This document shows positions 27,171-35,961 of a DNA stretch of 64,000 nucleotides, piece after piece (the stretch's first letter is position 1; each line of letters starts with the position of its first letter). The position numbers were made by a program, and so were the translations under genes. Under the pieces are notes generated by a model. That model made no database searches and had not been told where the DNA came from. It worked only from the letters and a program-made list of their open reading frames with translations. Source of the DNA: Chloroflexota bacterium. GTDB lineage: Bacteria; Chloroflexota; Anaerolineae; J036; Brachytrichaceae. The stretch is from contig JAMCQN010000013.1 of the NCBI GenBank assembly GCA_023382055.1, forward strand, positions 1 through 64,000. Reading direction: 5' to 3'.

Positions 27171-27989
27171 CTATTTAATGTAATAGGGCGCCCCCATGAA
27201 TCGAACATCGATTACCTGCGGCGCGCTCTTTTGAGCAGCCAGTTGATCGCTGATCTGTTTCACCAACGCCAGCCTGTTGCGCATGTCGCCGTCATGCGCC
27301 GCCACACCCAGACGGATCTGCATGCCGTGCGCCTCGGTAAACATCAAGCCGTATTGCCTGGAGTACGAATAATTCGTTACACCGGGCTGCAGCGCCAGCA
27401 CCTGGTTGAGTGAATTCGATAAATGATCATCGATTGGAGCGCCCAGTGTCGGGAGGCTGCCCTCTTCGACCTGGATAGTCAGTTTCGCTTTCACATCGCC
27501 GAGGGCTTTCTGTACTTTACCCTGCCCATCCGACCACATCTTGTCCGTGTTATCACCGGCGCTCTGCCATACCGCTATTGCCGGCGACGGCTGCACCAGG
27601 ATGACACAACCGGCGCGCCATGTGCAGGTTATCTCGGATGCGCTGATGCCGGGCAGCGCCTGCACGCGCTTAGCCGCGGCATTCAGGTCGACAAACAGGA
27701 TATATTCATCGGTCAGACCGCTGGCGCCCATGATCTGTGTAGCCGGTACCGCCTGGTTATTTTCCACCGTGATGTTGTGAATGCGAAAATCATCGCCCAT
27801 AAACCAGGTGATAAACACCACGACAACCGCGCACAGCAGTATAGCCACCACGACCCCGCGGCGGACCGGCGGCAGAACGACGAGTCCTTCCTGCTGTCCG
27901 TGCATGCGTTTAGCCTGCATGGTATGCGCAGCCACATCGAATCGGGTGCGAGATTTACTACTGCGCTTCGGTCGGTATCTTTGCTCCAT
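27171..27989 (-). CDS. ftsQ: Cell division protein FtsQ/DivIB
   Basis: Bitopic membrane protein linking the division ring to septal wall synthesis. 272 aa from the ATG. A basic cytoplasmic N-terminus (RYRPKRSSKSRTR) leads to one transmembrane helix (VVVAILLCAVVVVFITWFM) and an extracytoplasmic POTRA domain starting FRIHNITVENN. The ATG at 27989 is preferred; a TTG six codons upstream is in frame, and neither has a clear ribosome binding site. An AT-rich hairpin lies just upstream. Confidence 0.9.
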   Translation of the reverse strand: MEQRYRPKRSSKSRTRFDVAAHTMQAKRMHGQQEGLVVLPPVRRGVVVAILLCAVVVVFITWFMGDDFRIHNITVENNQAVPATQIMGASGLTDEYILFVDLNAAAKRVQALPGISASEITCTWRAGCVILVQPSPAIAVWQSAGDNTDKMWSDGQGKVQKALGDVKAKLTIQVEEGSLPTLGAPIDDHLSNSLNQVLALQPGVTNYSYSRQYGLMFTEAHGMQIRLGVAAHDGDMRNRLALVKQISDQLAAQKSAPQVIDVRFMGAPYYIK

Positions 27990-28011
27990 AGGTTTATTAG
28001 AGCCCAATTAG

Positions 28012-28034
28012 AATATAATGAGAAACATTATATT
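28012..28034. repeat. AT-rich hairpin upstream of ftsQ
   Basis: AATATAATG and CATTATATT pair perfectly around a 5-nt loop. On the minus strand it contains TATAAT with TTGACT 21 bp upstream, too far for a standard promoter. Part of it (CCAATTAGAATAT at 28004-28016) recurs upstream of mraZ. Confidence 0.5.
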
Positions 28035-28088
28035 AGGGTTTCGTAAAAGCGCCAGTCAAAGCACAAATGCGAACCATTGTTTCACTCG

Positions 28089-29138
28089 TCATTTATCCTG
28101 CGCCAGTTGGATTAAACGGTCCAGTAACTGTGCATAGGTCATGCCGGTTTCAATCCACAACTTGGGATACATGCTGATCGATGTAAACCCGGGTATCGTA
28201 TTTATTTCATTCACATAGATATCGCCGCTCTGCCCATTGACCAGGAAATCGACCCGGGTCATACCTTGAATGTCGGCCAGCCGCGCGACCTGCACGGCCA
28301 GTTCGCGCAATCGCGCGGTTGTTTCATCCGGCAATGGCGCCGGGATGATCAGTTCGGATTCCTCCTCGCCTTTGACAAGGTATTTGGCTGCATAATCGTA
28401 AAACTCACGGCGCGGCCGCACTTCGCCGACTACGGATGCGCGCAACTCGTCATTGCCCAGCACGCTGACTTCCAGTTCGCGGGCGTGCGGGACAGACGCC
28501 TCCAACAGCACTTTACGATCCCACTTCAGCGCTTCGTCCATAGCCGCAGGAAAATCCTGCGGCGCTTTGACCTTGCTGATCCCAACGCTACTGCCCATGT
28601 TGGCAGGCTTGACAAAGATCGGCCATCCCAACTCTGATTCAATACGCTCCAGTAATGTCTTCCTGCGATTCTGAACCAACTGCAAGCCATCCGCGCCTTG
28701 CGCTGATCCGTCATCCCAGTCGCTGCGCAACACCACCAGCGATTTGGCAACCGGCAGACCGTGCGCGCGCATAATATCTTTGAATATCGCCTTGTCCATG
28801 CCCACGGCGGAACCGACGACGCCGGCGCCTACAAACGGGACGCCCAGCAACTTCAACAGACCCTGAACCGTGCCGTCTTCGCCCATGGGGCCATGCAACA
28901 CCGGGAACACGACGTCAAACTGGCGCAGCGAGTCCAACGGCACGTCCCAGTGTCCTTCTTTGCTGATGAACACCGGCGTCACATCATACTTGGCCTCGTC
29001 GAGTTCTTCCATGACCGAGGCAGCCGACATCAGGCTCACTTCATGTTCGCCGCTCTGTCCGCCGTAGAGCACGGCGACTTTCAGTTTCCGGTTCACCGAA
29101 ACAGTTGCTTCAGTCTTTATCACGCGTATGTGCCTCAT
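28089..29138 (-). CDS. ddl: D-alanine-D-alanine ligase
   Basis: ATP-grasp enzyme that makes the D-Ala-D-Ala dipeptide for peptidoglycan. 349 aa from the ATG. The N-terminal VAVLYGGQSGEHEVSLMS, the substrate loop HGPMGEDGTVQGLL and the metal-binding end VNEINTIPGFTSISMYP are all intact. The start is uncertain: in-frame GTG codons at 29207 (overlapping murB) and close to VNRKLKVAVL are alternatives, and no site has a good ribosome binding site. Confidence 0.94.
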   Translation of the reverse strand: MRHIRVIKTEATVSVNRKLKVAVLYGGQSGEHEVSLMSAASVMEELDEAKYDVTPVFISKEGHWDVPLDSLRQFDVVFPVLHGPMGEDGTVQGLLKLLGVPFVGAGVVGSAVGMDKAIFKDIMRAHGLPVAKSLVVLRSDWDDGSAQGADGLQLVQNRRKTLLERIESELGWPIFVKPANMGSSVGISKVKAPQDFPAAMDEALKWDRKVLLEASVPHARELEVSVLGNDELRASVVGEVRPRREFYDYAAKYLVKGEEESELIIPAPLPDETTARLRELAVQVARLADIQGMTRVDFLVNGQSGDIYVNEINTIPGFTSISMYPKLWIETGMTYAQLLDRLIQLAQDK

Positions 29139-29173
29139 TGGCGCGGGCTTGCGCCCACGTGTGTTACTGCCCG

Positions 29174-30109
29174 CTAATTGCTTATCTGTAACCGTTCTGT
29201 ATCCCACTCGCCGATCAATTCGATCTCCAGTTCAATGTTCACGCCGAACTTCTCGAGCACGGTTTTATGCGCCAGGTCAATCAATGCTTTGACGTCGCTC
29301 GCCTTTGCGCTGCCGGTCACGTTCACGAAGAAGTTGGCGTGGACGGGTGAGATCATCGCACCGCCAAACGTCGCTCCCTTCAGTCCGGCCGCCTCGATCA
29401 ACCGGCCGGCATAATCGCCGGGCGGATTTTTAAACATGCTGCCCATCGTCGCGCCGGGCGGCTGGGAAGCCTTGCGCTTCGCAATATATTCGTTCGCGCG
29501 GCGTTCGAGATTGGTGCGATGGTCGCGCTTCAGGTCAAATATGGCCGAAAGCACCACCGGGCGCTCGGTTGGCGCATACTGCTTCAACGCGCTCTTGCGA
29601 TAACCAAACGCCAGTTGGCGGGGCGTCCAGTATTCCGGGGCAAGGCCGCGCCGCATGACTTTGGCCAGGTACAGGTTGGCGCTTGTATCGCTGCCGTGCG
29701 CGCCGGCGTTGCCGACGATCGCGCCGCCGATGGTTCCGGGCACGCCAACCGCCCACTCAAAACCAGACAGACCGCGCTCGATACAATCCCGCGCCACCGT
29801 CGCCAGCACCACGCCGGAGTCCACCTCAAGACGCGCCGATATATCGCGGATGATGAATTTCAACTCCTTGGTTCTGTTGATGATGACCAGACCGCGCACG
29901 CCGAGATCGCTCACCAGCATGTTCGCGCCGCCGCCCAGAACGATATAGGGCAGGCCGATTTCATCCGCCCGTTGCGCCAGCGCAATCAATTCCTCAGTCG
30001 TGCGGGCTTCGATCAACAGATCGGCCGGCCCGCCGATGCGCGCTGTCGTATACTTCGCCAGCGGTTCGTTGCGCTTGGCGCGGTCTTTAAGCAGTGTGAC
30101 TGTGTCCAT
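29174..30109 (-). CDS. murB: UDP-N-acetylenolpyruvoylglucosamine reductase
   Basis: FAD enzyme that reduces UDP-GlcNAc-enolpyruvate to UDP-MurNAc in the cytoplasm. 311 aa, the short type II form. FAD-binding motifs VLGGGANMLVSDLGVRG and GVPGTIGGAIVGNAGAHG are present, the catalytic Ser is in ATMGSMFKNP, and the C-terminal Glu is in LEIELIGEW. The start codon abuts the murC stop. Confidence 0.97.
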   Translation of the reverse strand: MDTVTLLKDRAKRNEPLAKYTTARIGGPADLLIEARTTEELIALAQRADEIGLPYIVLGGGANMLVSDLGVRGLVIINRTKELKFIIRDISARLEVDSGVVLATVARDCIERGLSGFEWAVGVPGTIGGAIVGNAGAHGSDTSANLYLAKVMRRGLAPEYWTPRQLAFGYRKSALKQYAPTERPVVLSAIFDLKRDHRTNLERRANEYIAKRKASQPPGATMGSMFKNPPGDYAGRLIEAAGLKGATFGGAMISPVHANFFVNVTGSAKASDVKALIDLAHKTVLEKFGVNIELEIELIGEWDTERLQISN

Positions 30110-31501
30110 TCACCTCAGCATCTCAAGCAGTCTTTCGCCCACCAGGTTGCCATCTCCGGCGCTCAACGTGATCACGACGTCGCCGCCATGCACCTGCGAA
30201 ACCAGCATTCCCAGCGCATCGCCCAGTGAAGCGGCATTGCGCACATGCTTGTGCCTGATGCGGCGCGAGAGTTCAATCGGATTCAACGCATTGGCCTCGA
30301 AGCCAAAATCCTCCGCCCGTTCACGCGCGGCATAGATGGGCAACACGATAACCTGGTCGGCGTCGTCGAAGGCGACCGCGAACTCATCCATCAACGCCGC
30401 TGTGCGGCTGTAGGTATGCGGCTGCCAGATCGCCCATATATTGGCTACCGGGAAACGCATCCTGGCGGCGCGCAAAGTCGCCTTGATTTCAGTCGGATGG
30501 TGGGCGTAATCATCGAATACGCGGATACCGCGCTTTTCGCCTTTCAATTCGAAACGCCGGGCTGCGCCGCTGTAGCGGCCCAACGACGCGACGGCATCAT
30601 CGACCGACACACCGACGGCCTCCGCCGTCGCCAGCGCCGCCGTCGCATTAAGCACGTTGTGCTCTCCCGGCGCCAGCAATGACACCGCGCCGGCATAACC
30701 GCCGATGCCAGTGAAAGAGAAGTCGTATCCTCCCATCGGATTGGCGCGCGGATTGTAGCAGCGCCACGATCCGCGCTTGAACCCATAGTCAACGATTGGC
30801 GCCGCGAGCGGCGCTGCGCGCTTCAGCATCTCAGACACGCCATCGTCATCGGCGCAAGCGATCAACGCGCCGTCGGCGGGCAGGCTGCGCGCGAACATGG
30901 CAAAGGCGTCGATGGTGTCATTCAGGTCCCTGTATATATCCGGGTGATCGAATTCGATATTGGTGACGACGGCGATCCTGGGCGACAGGCGCAGGAAAGT
31001 GCGGTCGTATTCATCGGCTTCGACCACAAACGCCGCACCTGCGCCGGCGCGCGCGTTGACGCCCAGGGACAAAGGCGTCGCGCCGATGATGTAGGACGGT
31101 TGCAGACCGGCGTCTTCCAGGATCGTCGCGATCATGCCGGTTGTCGTGCTTTTGCCGTGCGTGCCGGCCACCGCAATGCCGATGGTCGGCTGGCCGGCGC
31201 CGCGATCGCGCATGAGCATGTTGAGCACGTCGCCGCGATGCCACACCGGGATTCCCCGTTCGCGCGCCGCCAGCAGCTCAGGTTCGCTTTTCGCGATGGC
31301 CGATGATGGCGCAAGTACGTCGATGCCATCGAGGTGCGCAGGGTCATGGCCCACAGTGGTCTGGATACCCTCTGCCTGCAGCGCATCCAGCACCGGAGAA
31401 GCCGCGCGGTCATCGCCGGTCACGGTAATGCCGCGCGCGTGCAGGATGCGCGCAATAGCGCTCATCCCTGCTCCGCCGATACCCATGATATGGATTTTCA
31501 T
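30110..31501 (-). CDS. murC: UDP-N-acetylmuramate-L-alanine ligase
   Basis: Adds L-Ala, the first stem-peptide residue, to UDP-MurNAc. 463 aa. The N-terminal Rossmann motif is IMGIGGAGMSAIAR and the ATP loop is AGTHGKSTTTGMIA. The central and C-terminal Mur ligase domains are complete (FDDYAHHPTEIKATL). The frame stays open upstream to 31879, but the ATG at 31501 begins the conserved fold and lies 11 bp after the cvpA-like stop. Confidence 0.97.
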   Translation of the reverse strand: MKIHIMGIGGAGMSAIARILHARGITVTGDDRAASPVLDALQAEGIQTTVGHDPAHLDGIDVLAPSSAIAKSEPELLAARERGIPVWHRGDVLNMLMRDRGAGQPTIGIAVAGTHGKSTTTGMIATILEDAGLQPSYIIGATPLSLGVNARAGAGAAFVVEADEYDRTFLRLSPRIAVVTNIEFDHPDIYRDLNDTIDAFAMFARSLPADGALIACADDDGVSEMLKRAAPLAAPIVDYGFKRGSWRCYNPRANPMGGYDFSFTGIGGYAGAVSLLAPGEHNVLNATAALATAEAVGVSVDDAVASLGRYSGAARRFELKGEKRGIRVFDDYAHHPTEIKATLRAARMRFPVANIWAIWQPHTYSRTAALMDEFAVAFDDADQVIVLPIYAARERAEDFGFEANALNPIELSRRIRHKHVRNAASLGDALGMLVSQVHGGDVVITLSAGDGNLVGERLLEMLR

Positions 31502-31512
31502 GTCAGGCCGTC

Positions 31513-32067
31513 TCAGACAATGACAACGATCACAAATAAAAACACGGCTATTAGTACCACGATCAGTGTGGTTCCCGATAATACGGTAATCGCAGCGCTC
31601 TTCAGAAAAAACAACTCTCCCCACCCGCCCACGGGCGCCAGGAACAAAGGCGACTGGTTTGCGCCGGGAGGCGGCGGGCTGTCCAGGATTCCTGCCCGCC
31701 ATGCGATAAACGCCACGGTGCTGAAGATGATGTACCCATTGATCATGCCGATGAGGAAGGCCAGAATGCCCTGCTCCACTTTGCCGCGCATATTCTGCTC
31801 GAACCGACTGCGCACCACCGCCGGCCCCAGATAACCGAAGAACGCGATGAGGAACAATGGCAGAGATCGCAGCAGCCATTGCTCACTGCTTTTCTGGGCC
31901 GTAAGGCCGGCGACCAGAGTATTCCACTTATCGCCCAGTTGGTTCAACACAAACAACGCCAGAATCAGGCTGGCTGTAACGATCACCTCGCGCACCCAGC
32001 CGCGCATCGCGCCAACCAGGCCGAAGATGCCGACGAACATGATGAAAACCAGATTCGAGTTGATCAT
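31513..32067 (-). CDS. CvpA-like membrane protein
   Basis: 184 aa with four to five predicted transmembrane helices. The N-terminal block FVGIFGLVGAMRGWVREVIV fits the CvpA family glycine/arginine pattern. The first four helices span residues 6-130, and a last helix is at the C-terminus (TTLIVVLIAVFLFVIVVIV). CvpA proteins influence envelope integrity and secretion; the mechanism is unclear. It sits between murG and murC, which is not the standard place for a CvpA gene and suggests a role with lipid II export or septal synthesis. Confidence 0.75.
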   Translation of the reverse strand: MINSNLVFIMFVGIFGLVGAMRGWVREVIVTASLILALFVLNQLGDKWNTLVAGLTAQKSSEQWLLRSLPLFLIAFFGYLGPAVVRSRFEQNMRGKVEQGILAFLIGMINGYIIFSTVAFIAWRAGILDSPPPPGANQSPLFLAPVGGWGELFFLKSAAITVLSGTTLIVVLIAVFLFVIVVIV

Positions 32068-32113
32068 GCTGCACCTGTGAGTCAGTGACCGGCTCAGCGC
32101 CTGTCAAGACTCA

Positions 32114-33340
32114 TCACGCCATTTGTTGAACTCCAGTTCCGATCCTGAACAATAGCTGCGCTATATCACGCGCACCGTCGCGCCCGCCCATTGCCAGCAA
32201 TGCCCGCCGCATGGCTGCCAGCCGTTGCGGATCATCCAGTAATTGTTTCACCTCACTCAACATGGCATCAGACAGCCTGGCATCTTCGACAATCACCGCC
32301 GCGCCGCGGTCAACCAGATACTGCGCATTCACTTTTTGATAGCGCCACGCATACGGATACGGCGCCAGGATGGCAGGCAATCCCAGGAACGGCAATTCGC
32401 CCAGAGACGACGCTCCAGACCGGCTGATCGCCAGGTCGGCTGCCGCCATCGCATCGGCCATTTCCTCATGCAGATACTCAAATGCCATATAGCGCTCGCG
32501 CCATTGCGACGGCAGATTATCGCGCGCCGTTCGCACCTCATCCCAGTCGCGCCTGCCCGCCACGTGTATCAATCGTAAACCCTCGTCGCCCAACAACCCG
32601 TGCAGATTGGCGATGACAGCCCGGTTGATGCTGCGCGCGCCCGTGCTGCCGCCGACGACCAGAAGCGCCTTTTCATCCAGCCCGATGCCGAAGTGTGCGC
32701 GGGCTTTCTCGCGCGTCGCCGCGTAAAATCCCTCACGCACGGGATACCCGGTCACGACCATCTTGTCTCGCCGTATAAATTGAGCGGACGCCTCCGTGGT
32801 CGTCGCAACTTTCTGCGCCAACCGCGCCATGACCTTCAACGCCAGACCGGGCTCTATATCGGGCAGGTACACGACCACCGGCGCGCGCCGCAGCCACGCC
32901 GCAATGCTGACAGGAACGCCGACGAAACCTCCGGTCAGAAAAACGACATCCGGGCGAAACTCGCCCAGGATGACCCATGCGCGCGCCACGCCAGACAGCA
33001 TTCTTACGAAGCCGCGCGCCATCCGCACAGGACCGACGCCGTGCATTGCGCCCGCCCGGATGCCTGCGAACTTAACGCCCTCGCGGGTAACCAGATCCCG
33101 TTCCATACCTTCCATCTCTCCAACGAACAGCGCTTCTAATTCGCGTCGCGCCGGATCCTTTGCGAAGCCGGGGCGTGAATTTGACATCTCTTCCGACGAT
33201 GCTTGACGCGTCGCGCCCATGGTCTTCAAGCTTTTGAGAACGGTCAGTGCGGGCAGCACGTGACCCGCTGTCCCGCCGGCGGATAGTAGTACTCGCACTG
33301 TTATCTGGTTTCCCTCCAAGAAGTTCATCAGCCCCTTCAT
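32114..33340 (-). CDS. murG: UDP-GlcNAc:lipid I N-acetylglucosaminyltransferase
   Basis: Makes lipid II at the inner face of the membrane. 408 aa. The N-terminal loop SAGGTAGHVLPAL, the second glycine loop FLTGGFVGVPVSIA, the UDP-GlcNAc site VVGGSTGARSINRAV and SRSGASSLGELPFLG are all present. There is an insertion of about 30 residues after helix 1 (ATRQASSEEMSNSRPGFAK), which explains the long size. The ATG at 33340 has GAGGA 8 nt upstream; a GTG at 33298 would also keep the whole fold. The 5' part overlaps the ftsW tail in another frame. Confidence 0.95.
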   Translation of the reverse strand: MKGLMNFLEGNQITVRVLLSAGGTAGHVLPALTVLKSLKTMGATRQASSEEMSNSRPGFAKDPARRELEALFVGEMEGMERDLVTREGVKFAGIRAGAMHGVGPVRMARGFVRMLSGVARAWVILGEFRPDVVFLTGGFVGVPVSIAAWLRRAPVVVYLPDIEPGLALKVMARLAQKVATTTEASAQFIRRDKMVVTGYPVREGFYAATREKARAHFGIGLDEKALLVVGGSTGARSINRAVIANLHGLLGDEGLRLIHVAGRRDWDEVRTARDNLPSQWRERYMAFEYLHEEMADAMAAADLAISRSGASSLGELPFLGLPAILAPYPYAWRYQKVNAQYLVDRGAAVIVEDARLSDAMLSEVKQLLDDPQRLAAMRRALLAMGGRDGARDIAQLLFRIGTGVQQMA

Positions 33341-34523
33341 TGTCAGAATCCTCGCCGCTGGGGAGTATTCTGGTGCCTCGCGATATGCTCACCAGGATGC
33401 CGCAGGCCGCCAACACCGCTATCAGCGACGACCCGCCGACGCTGAGAAACGGCACCGGCACGCCGGGCAATGGCAGCAAGCCCGTCATGGCCAGCAGGTT
33501 CAGCAGGGTCTGCATCATAATCCATACGATGATGCCGATAGCCCAGAATGCGCCGAATGTGGTGTCCGCTTTCTGCGCGATGCGCAAGCTGCGATAAGCG
33601 AGCAAAGCGAATAAACCGAGTACGACGGCGACGCCGAGAAGGCCCATCTCTTCGGCGACGACGGCGATCACGCTGTCGGTATGAGGCGTCGGCAGCAGCC
33701 CGAACTTCTGATAGCCTGCGCCGATGCCTTTGCCGAATATCCCGCCTTCGCCGAAAGCAAGCAGCGACTGCAGGATGTGATAATGCGGGCCTTGCCCGTT
33801 AGAGAACGAGGTAAAGAAGCTGGTCAGGCGGTCGGAGGCATGCTGGAAGACATTGACCATCAGATACGCAAAGCCAACCGCAGCGCCGCTCACCAGCACA
33901 ATCTGGATCAAACTTGCGCCGGCCAGGAAGAACATGGCGGAAGCAGCCAGCAGGATGATAGCGCTGGTGCTGAAATCCGGCTCGATGGCGATGAGGGCTA
34001 CTACGATGCCGATGATGACTGCGAACGGGATCAGACCGACGCTGATACTGGTCACCTGTTTGCGCCGCGACGCCAGCCACGTTGCGCCATACATCAGAGC
34101 GACAATCTTGGCAGGTTCGCTGGGCTGGAAACCAAACAGCGTTCGTTTCGCGCCAAAAGCGCTCTCGCCCCAGATGAGAACCGCGACCAGTACGAGCAGC
34201 GTCAATAAAATCGCGGGCAATGACAAGCGATTCCAGATGCCATAGTCCAGCCGGCTGAGCACGATAAAAAGGACGATGCCGATGGCGGCAAAGCCCAACT
34301 GTTTGAGAAGCTGAGTAAACGGGCTGCCATCCTTGCTGGCGCTGGCTGACCAGTAGAATGTCGTGCTGTAGGCCATCACAATGCCCAGCACGAGCAACGC
34401 GCCGACCACAAAGACCAGCACCCAGTCCATCTCGGGCAACTTGGCGTCCCGCGCTTTGCGGCTGGTATGCGTTATCGAAGACCTCGGGCTGCGGTCAGAT
34501 CGAATCGGTTGAATCGTTGCCAT
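33072..34523 (-). CDS. ftsW: SEDS-family septal peptidoglycan polymerase FtsW
   Basis: Membrane glycosyltransferase that polymerises lipid II with its partner transpeptidase. 483 aa. About ten transmembrane helices span residues 35-395, with conserved ALIAIEPDFSTSAII (catalytic Asp) and VPFLSVGGSSLIAVL. The last 100 residues are a charged, Arg-rich cytoplasmic tail with no similarity that I recognise. Most of that tail is read from the murG region. The ATG at 34523 has GGAG 8 nt upstream and follows the murD stop by 25 bp. Confidence 0.95.
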   Translation of the reverse strand: MATIQPIRSDRSPRSSITHTSRKARDAKLPEMDWVLVFVVGALLVLGIVMAYSTTFYWSASASKDGSPFTQLLKQLGFAAIGIVLFIVLSRLDYGIWNRLSLPAILLTLLVLVAVLIWGESAFGAKRTLFGFQPSEPAKIVALMYGATWLASRRKQVTSISVGLIPFAVIIGIVVALIAIEPDFSTSAIILLAASAMFFLAGASLIQIVLVSGAAVGFAYLMVNVFQHASDRLTSFFTSFSNGQGPHYHILQSLLAFGEGGIFGKGIGAGYQKFGLLPTPHTDSVIAVVAEEMGLLGVAVVLGLFALLAYRSLRIAQKADTTFGAFWAIGIIVWIMMQTLLNLLAMTGLLPLPGVPVPFLSVGGSSLIAVLAACGILVSISRGTRILPSGEDSDNEGADELLGGKPDNSASTTIRRRDSGSRAARTDRSQKLEDHGRDASSIVGRDVKFTPRLRKGSGATRIRSAVRWRDGRYGTGSGYPRGR

Positions 34524-34548
34524 ATCACTCACTCCGTACTCAAACGTA

Positions 34549-35952
34549 TTAGTCCTTATAAGCCCACACAAGCTGCACGAAATAGTCGCCGCGTTCCTCG
34601 AAATCCTTGAACGCGTCGTAGCTTGTCCCACCCGGTGAGAGAAGAACCACATCCCCCGGCTGCGCCGTTTCTGACGCATTCAGCACCGCCTGTTCCAACG
34701 TGTCGCATCGAGTCACTGCAACGCCTGCCTGCTGGCGCTCGATTTCGGCATGCACCAGTCCGGCCATCTCGCCGAACAGCACAATGCGCCTGCATCGCTT
34801 GCCCATCAATTGGACAGCCTCCGTCCAGGGCAGATGCTTGTCGCGACCGCCGCATAACAGCACCACCGGCTGCGTAAAGCAGCGCAAGGCCGCCATCAGG
34901 CGCTCCGGCGCGGTAGCAATCGAGTCATCGTAGTAGCGCACGCCGTTCAGCTCCCGCACCAGTTGCAGCCGATGCGCCACTCCCTTGAAGGTGGCGGCCG
35001 CTTTGCGTATGCTTTCAAGCGACGCCCCGGCCAGCGCGCTGATCAAGCCTGCGGTCAGCACGTTCCCCGCGTTGTGGTCGCCCATGAGCAGCAGATCGCT
35101 CGTGCTGCAAATGACGTCGTCCATGCCTCGCGCGCTGATGCGAATGCGCAGCCGCATAGATTCATCCAGCCACGCGCCGTCTCCGTCCGGCTGGCGCTGC
35201 AGGCTGAACCATACTTTGCGCGCCCGCGTCTGCAGTTGCGCCGTCACGTTGTTATCCGCGTTCAGGACCGCCCAGTCATCCGCAGACTGAAAGTCCAGAA
35301 TATGGCTCTTGGCCCTGGTGTAAGCATCCATCGTGCCGTGTCGATCCAGATGGTTGGGCGTGATGTTCGTGATACAGGCGATATGCGGGCTGCGCGTCAT
35401 CAATTCCAACTGGAACGAGGACAGTTCCATGACCACCCGGTCCTGCGCCTTGATGGAGCCGACGTCGGCGATAAGCGGATTGCCGATATTCCCGCCCACC
35501 CAGACGTTGACGCCGGAGACGGTATGCGGTTGACCGGTATCGTATCGGCGGTATTCCGCTTTCAGTATCTCGCCCGCCAGCGTTGTCGTAGTCGTCTTGC
35601 CCGCCGAGCCCGTAATGCCGATGATCGGCGCGGGACACACATCGAAAAATATCTGCGAATCGTTGCTGAGAGGAACGCCGCGACGGCGCGCCTCCAGAAC
35701 AATCGGAAGGTCAATCGGCACGCCGCCGCTGAGACAAAGCACATCGCATTCATCGAGCAGAGACGTCGGATGACCGCCCAGCACATAGCGGATCGGCAGG
35801 TCATCCATCGCAGACAATTCGGCTTCCAGAATCTGTGCAGGCTTCATGTCGCTCAACGTGACCTGAGCGCCGCGCGCAACGAGATACCGCGCCAGGGCTA
35901 TTCCCTGTCTCGCAAATCCCAGAATCGTCACTCGCCGGTTTGTCCAGTCCAT
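34549..35952 (-). CDS. murD: UDP-N-acetylmuramoylalanine-D-glutamate ligase
   Basis: Adds D-Glu, the second stem-peptide residue. 467 aa. The N-terminal domain begins VTILGFARQGIALARYL, the ATP loop is GITGSAGKTTTTTLAGEIL, and the central ITNITPNHLDRHG block is intact. The C-terminal domain contains VLLCGGRDKHLPW, typical of MurD. It lies 9 bp from mraY. Confidence 0.97.
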   Translation of the reverse strand: MDWTNRRVTILGFARQGIALARYLVARGAQVTLSDMKPAQILEAELSAMDDLPIRYVLGGHPTSLLDECDVLCLSGGVPIDLPIVLEARRRGVPLSNDSQIFFDVCPAPIIGITGSAGKTTTTTLAGEILKAEYRRYDTGQPHTVSGVNVWVGGNIGNPLIADVGSIKAQDRVVMELSSFQLELMTRSPHIACITNITPNHLDRHGTMDAYTRAKSHILDFQSADDWAVLNADNNVTAQLQTRARKVWFSLQRQPDGDGAWLDESMRLRIRISARGMDDVICSTSDLLLMGDHNAGNVLTAGLISALAGASLESIRKAAATFKGVAHRLQLVRELNGVRYYDDSIATAPERLMAALRCFTQPVVLLCGGRDKHLPWTEAVQLMGKRCRRIVLFGEMAGLVHAEIERQQAGVAVTRCDTLEQAVLNASETAQPGDVVLLSPGGTSYDAFKDFEERGDYFVQLVWAYKD

Positions 35953-35961
35953 CTCAATTCA

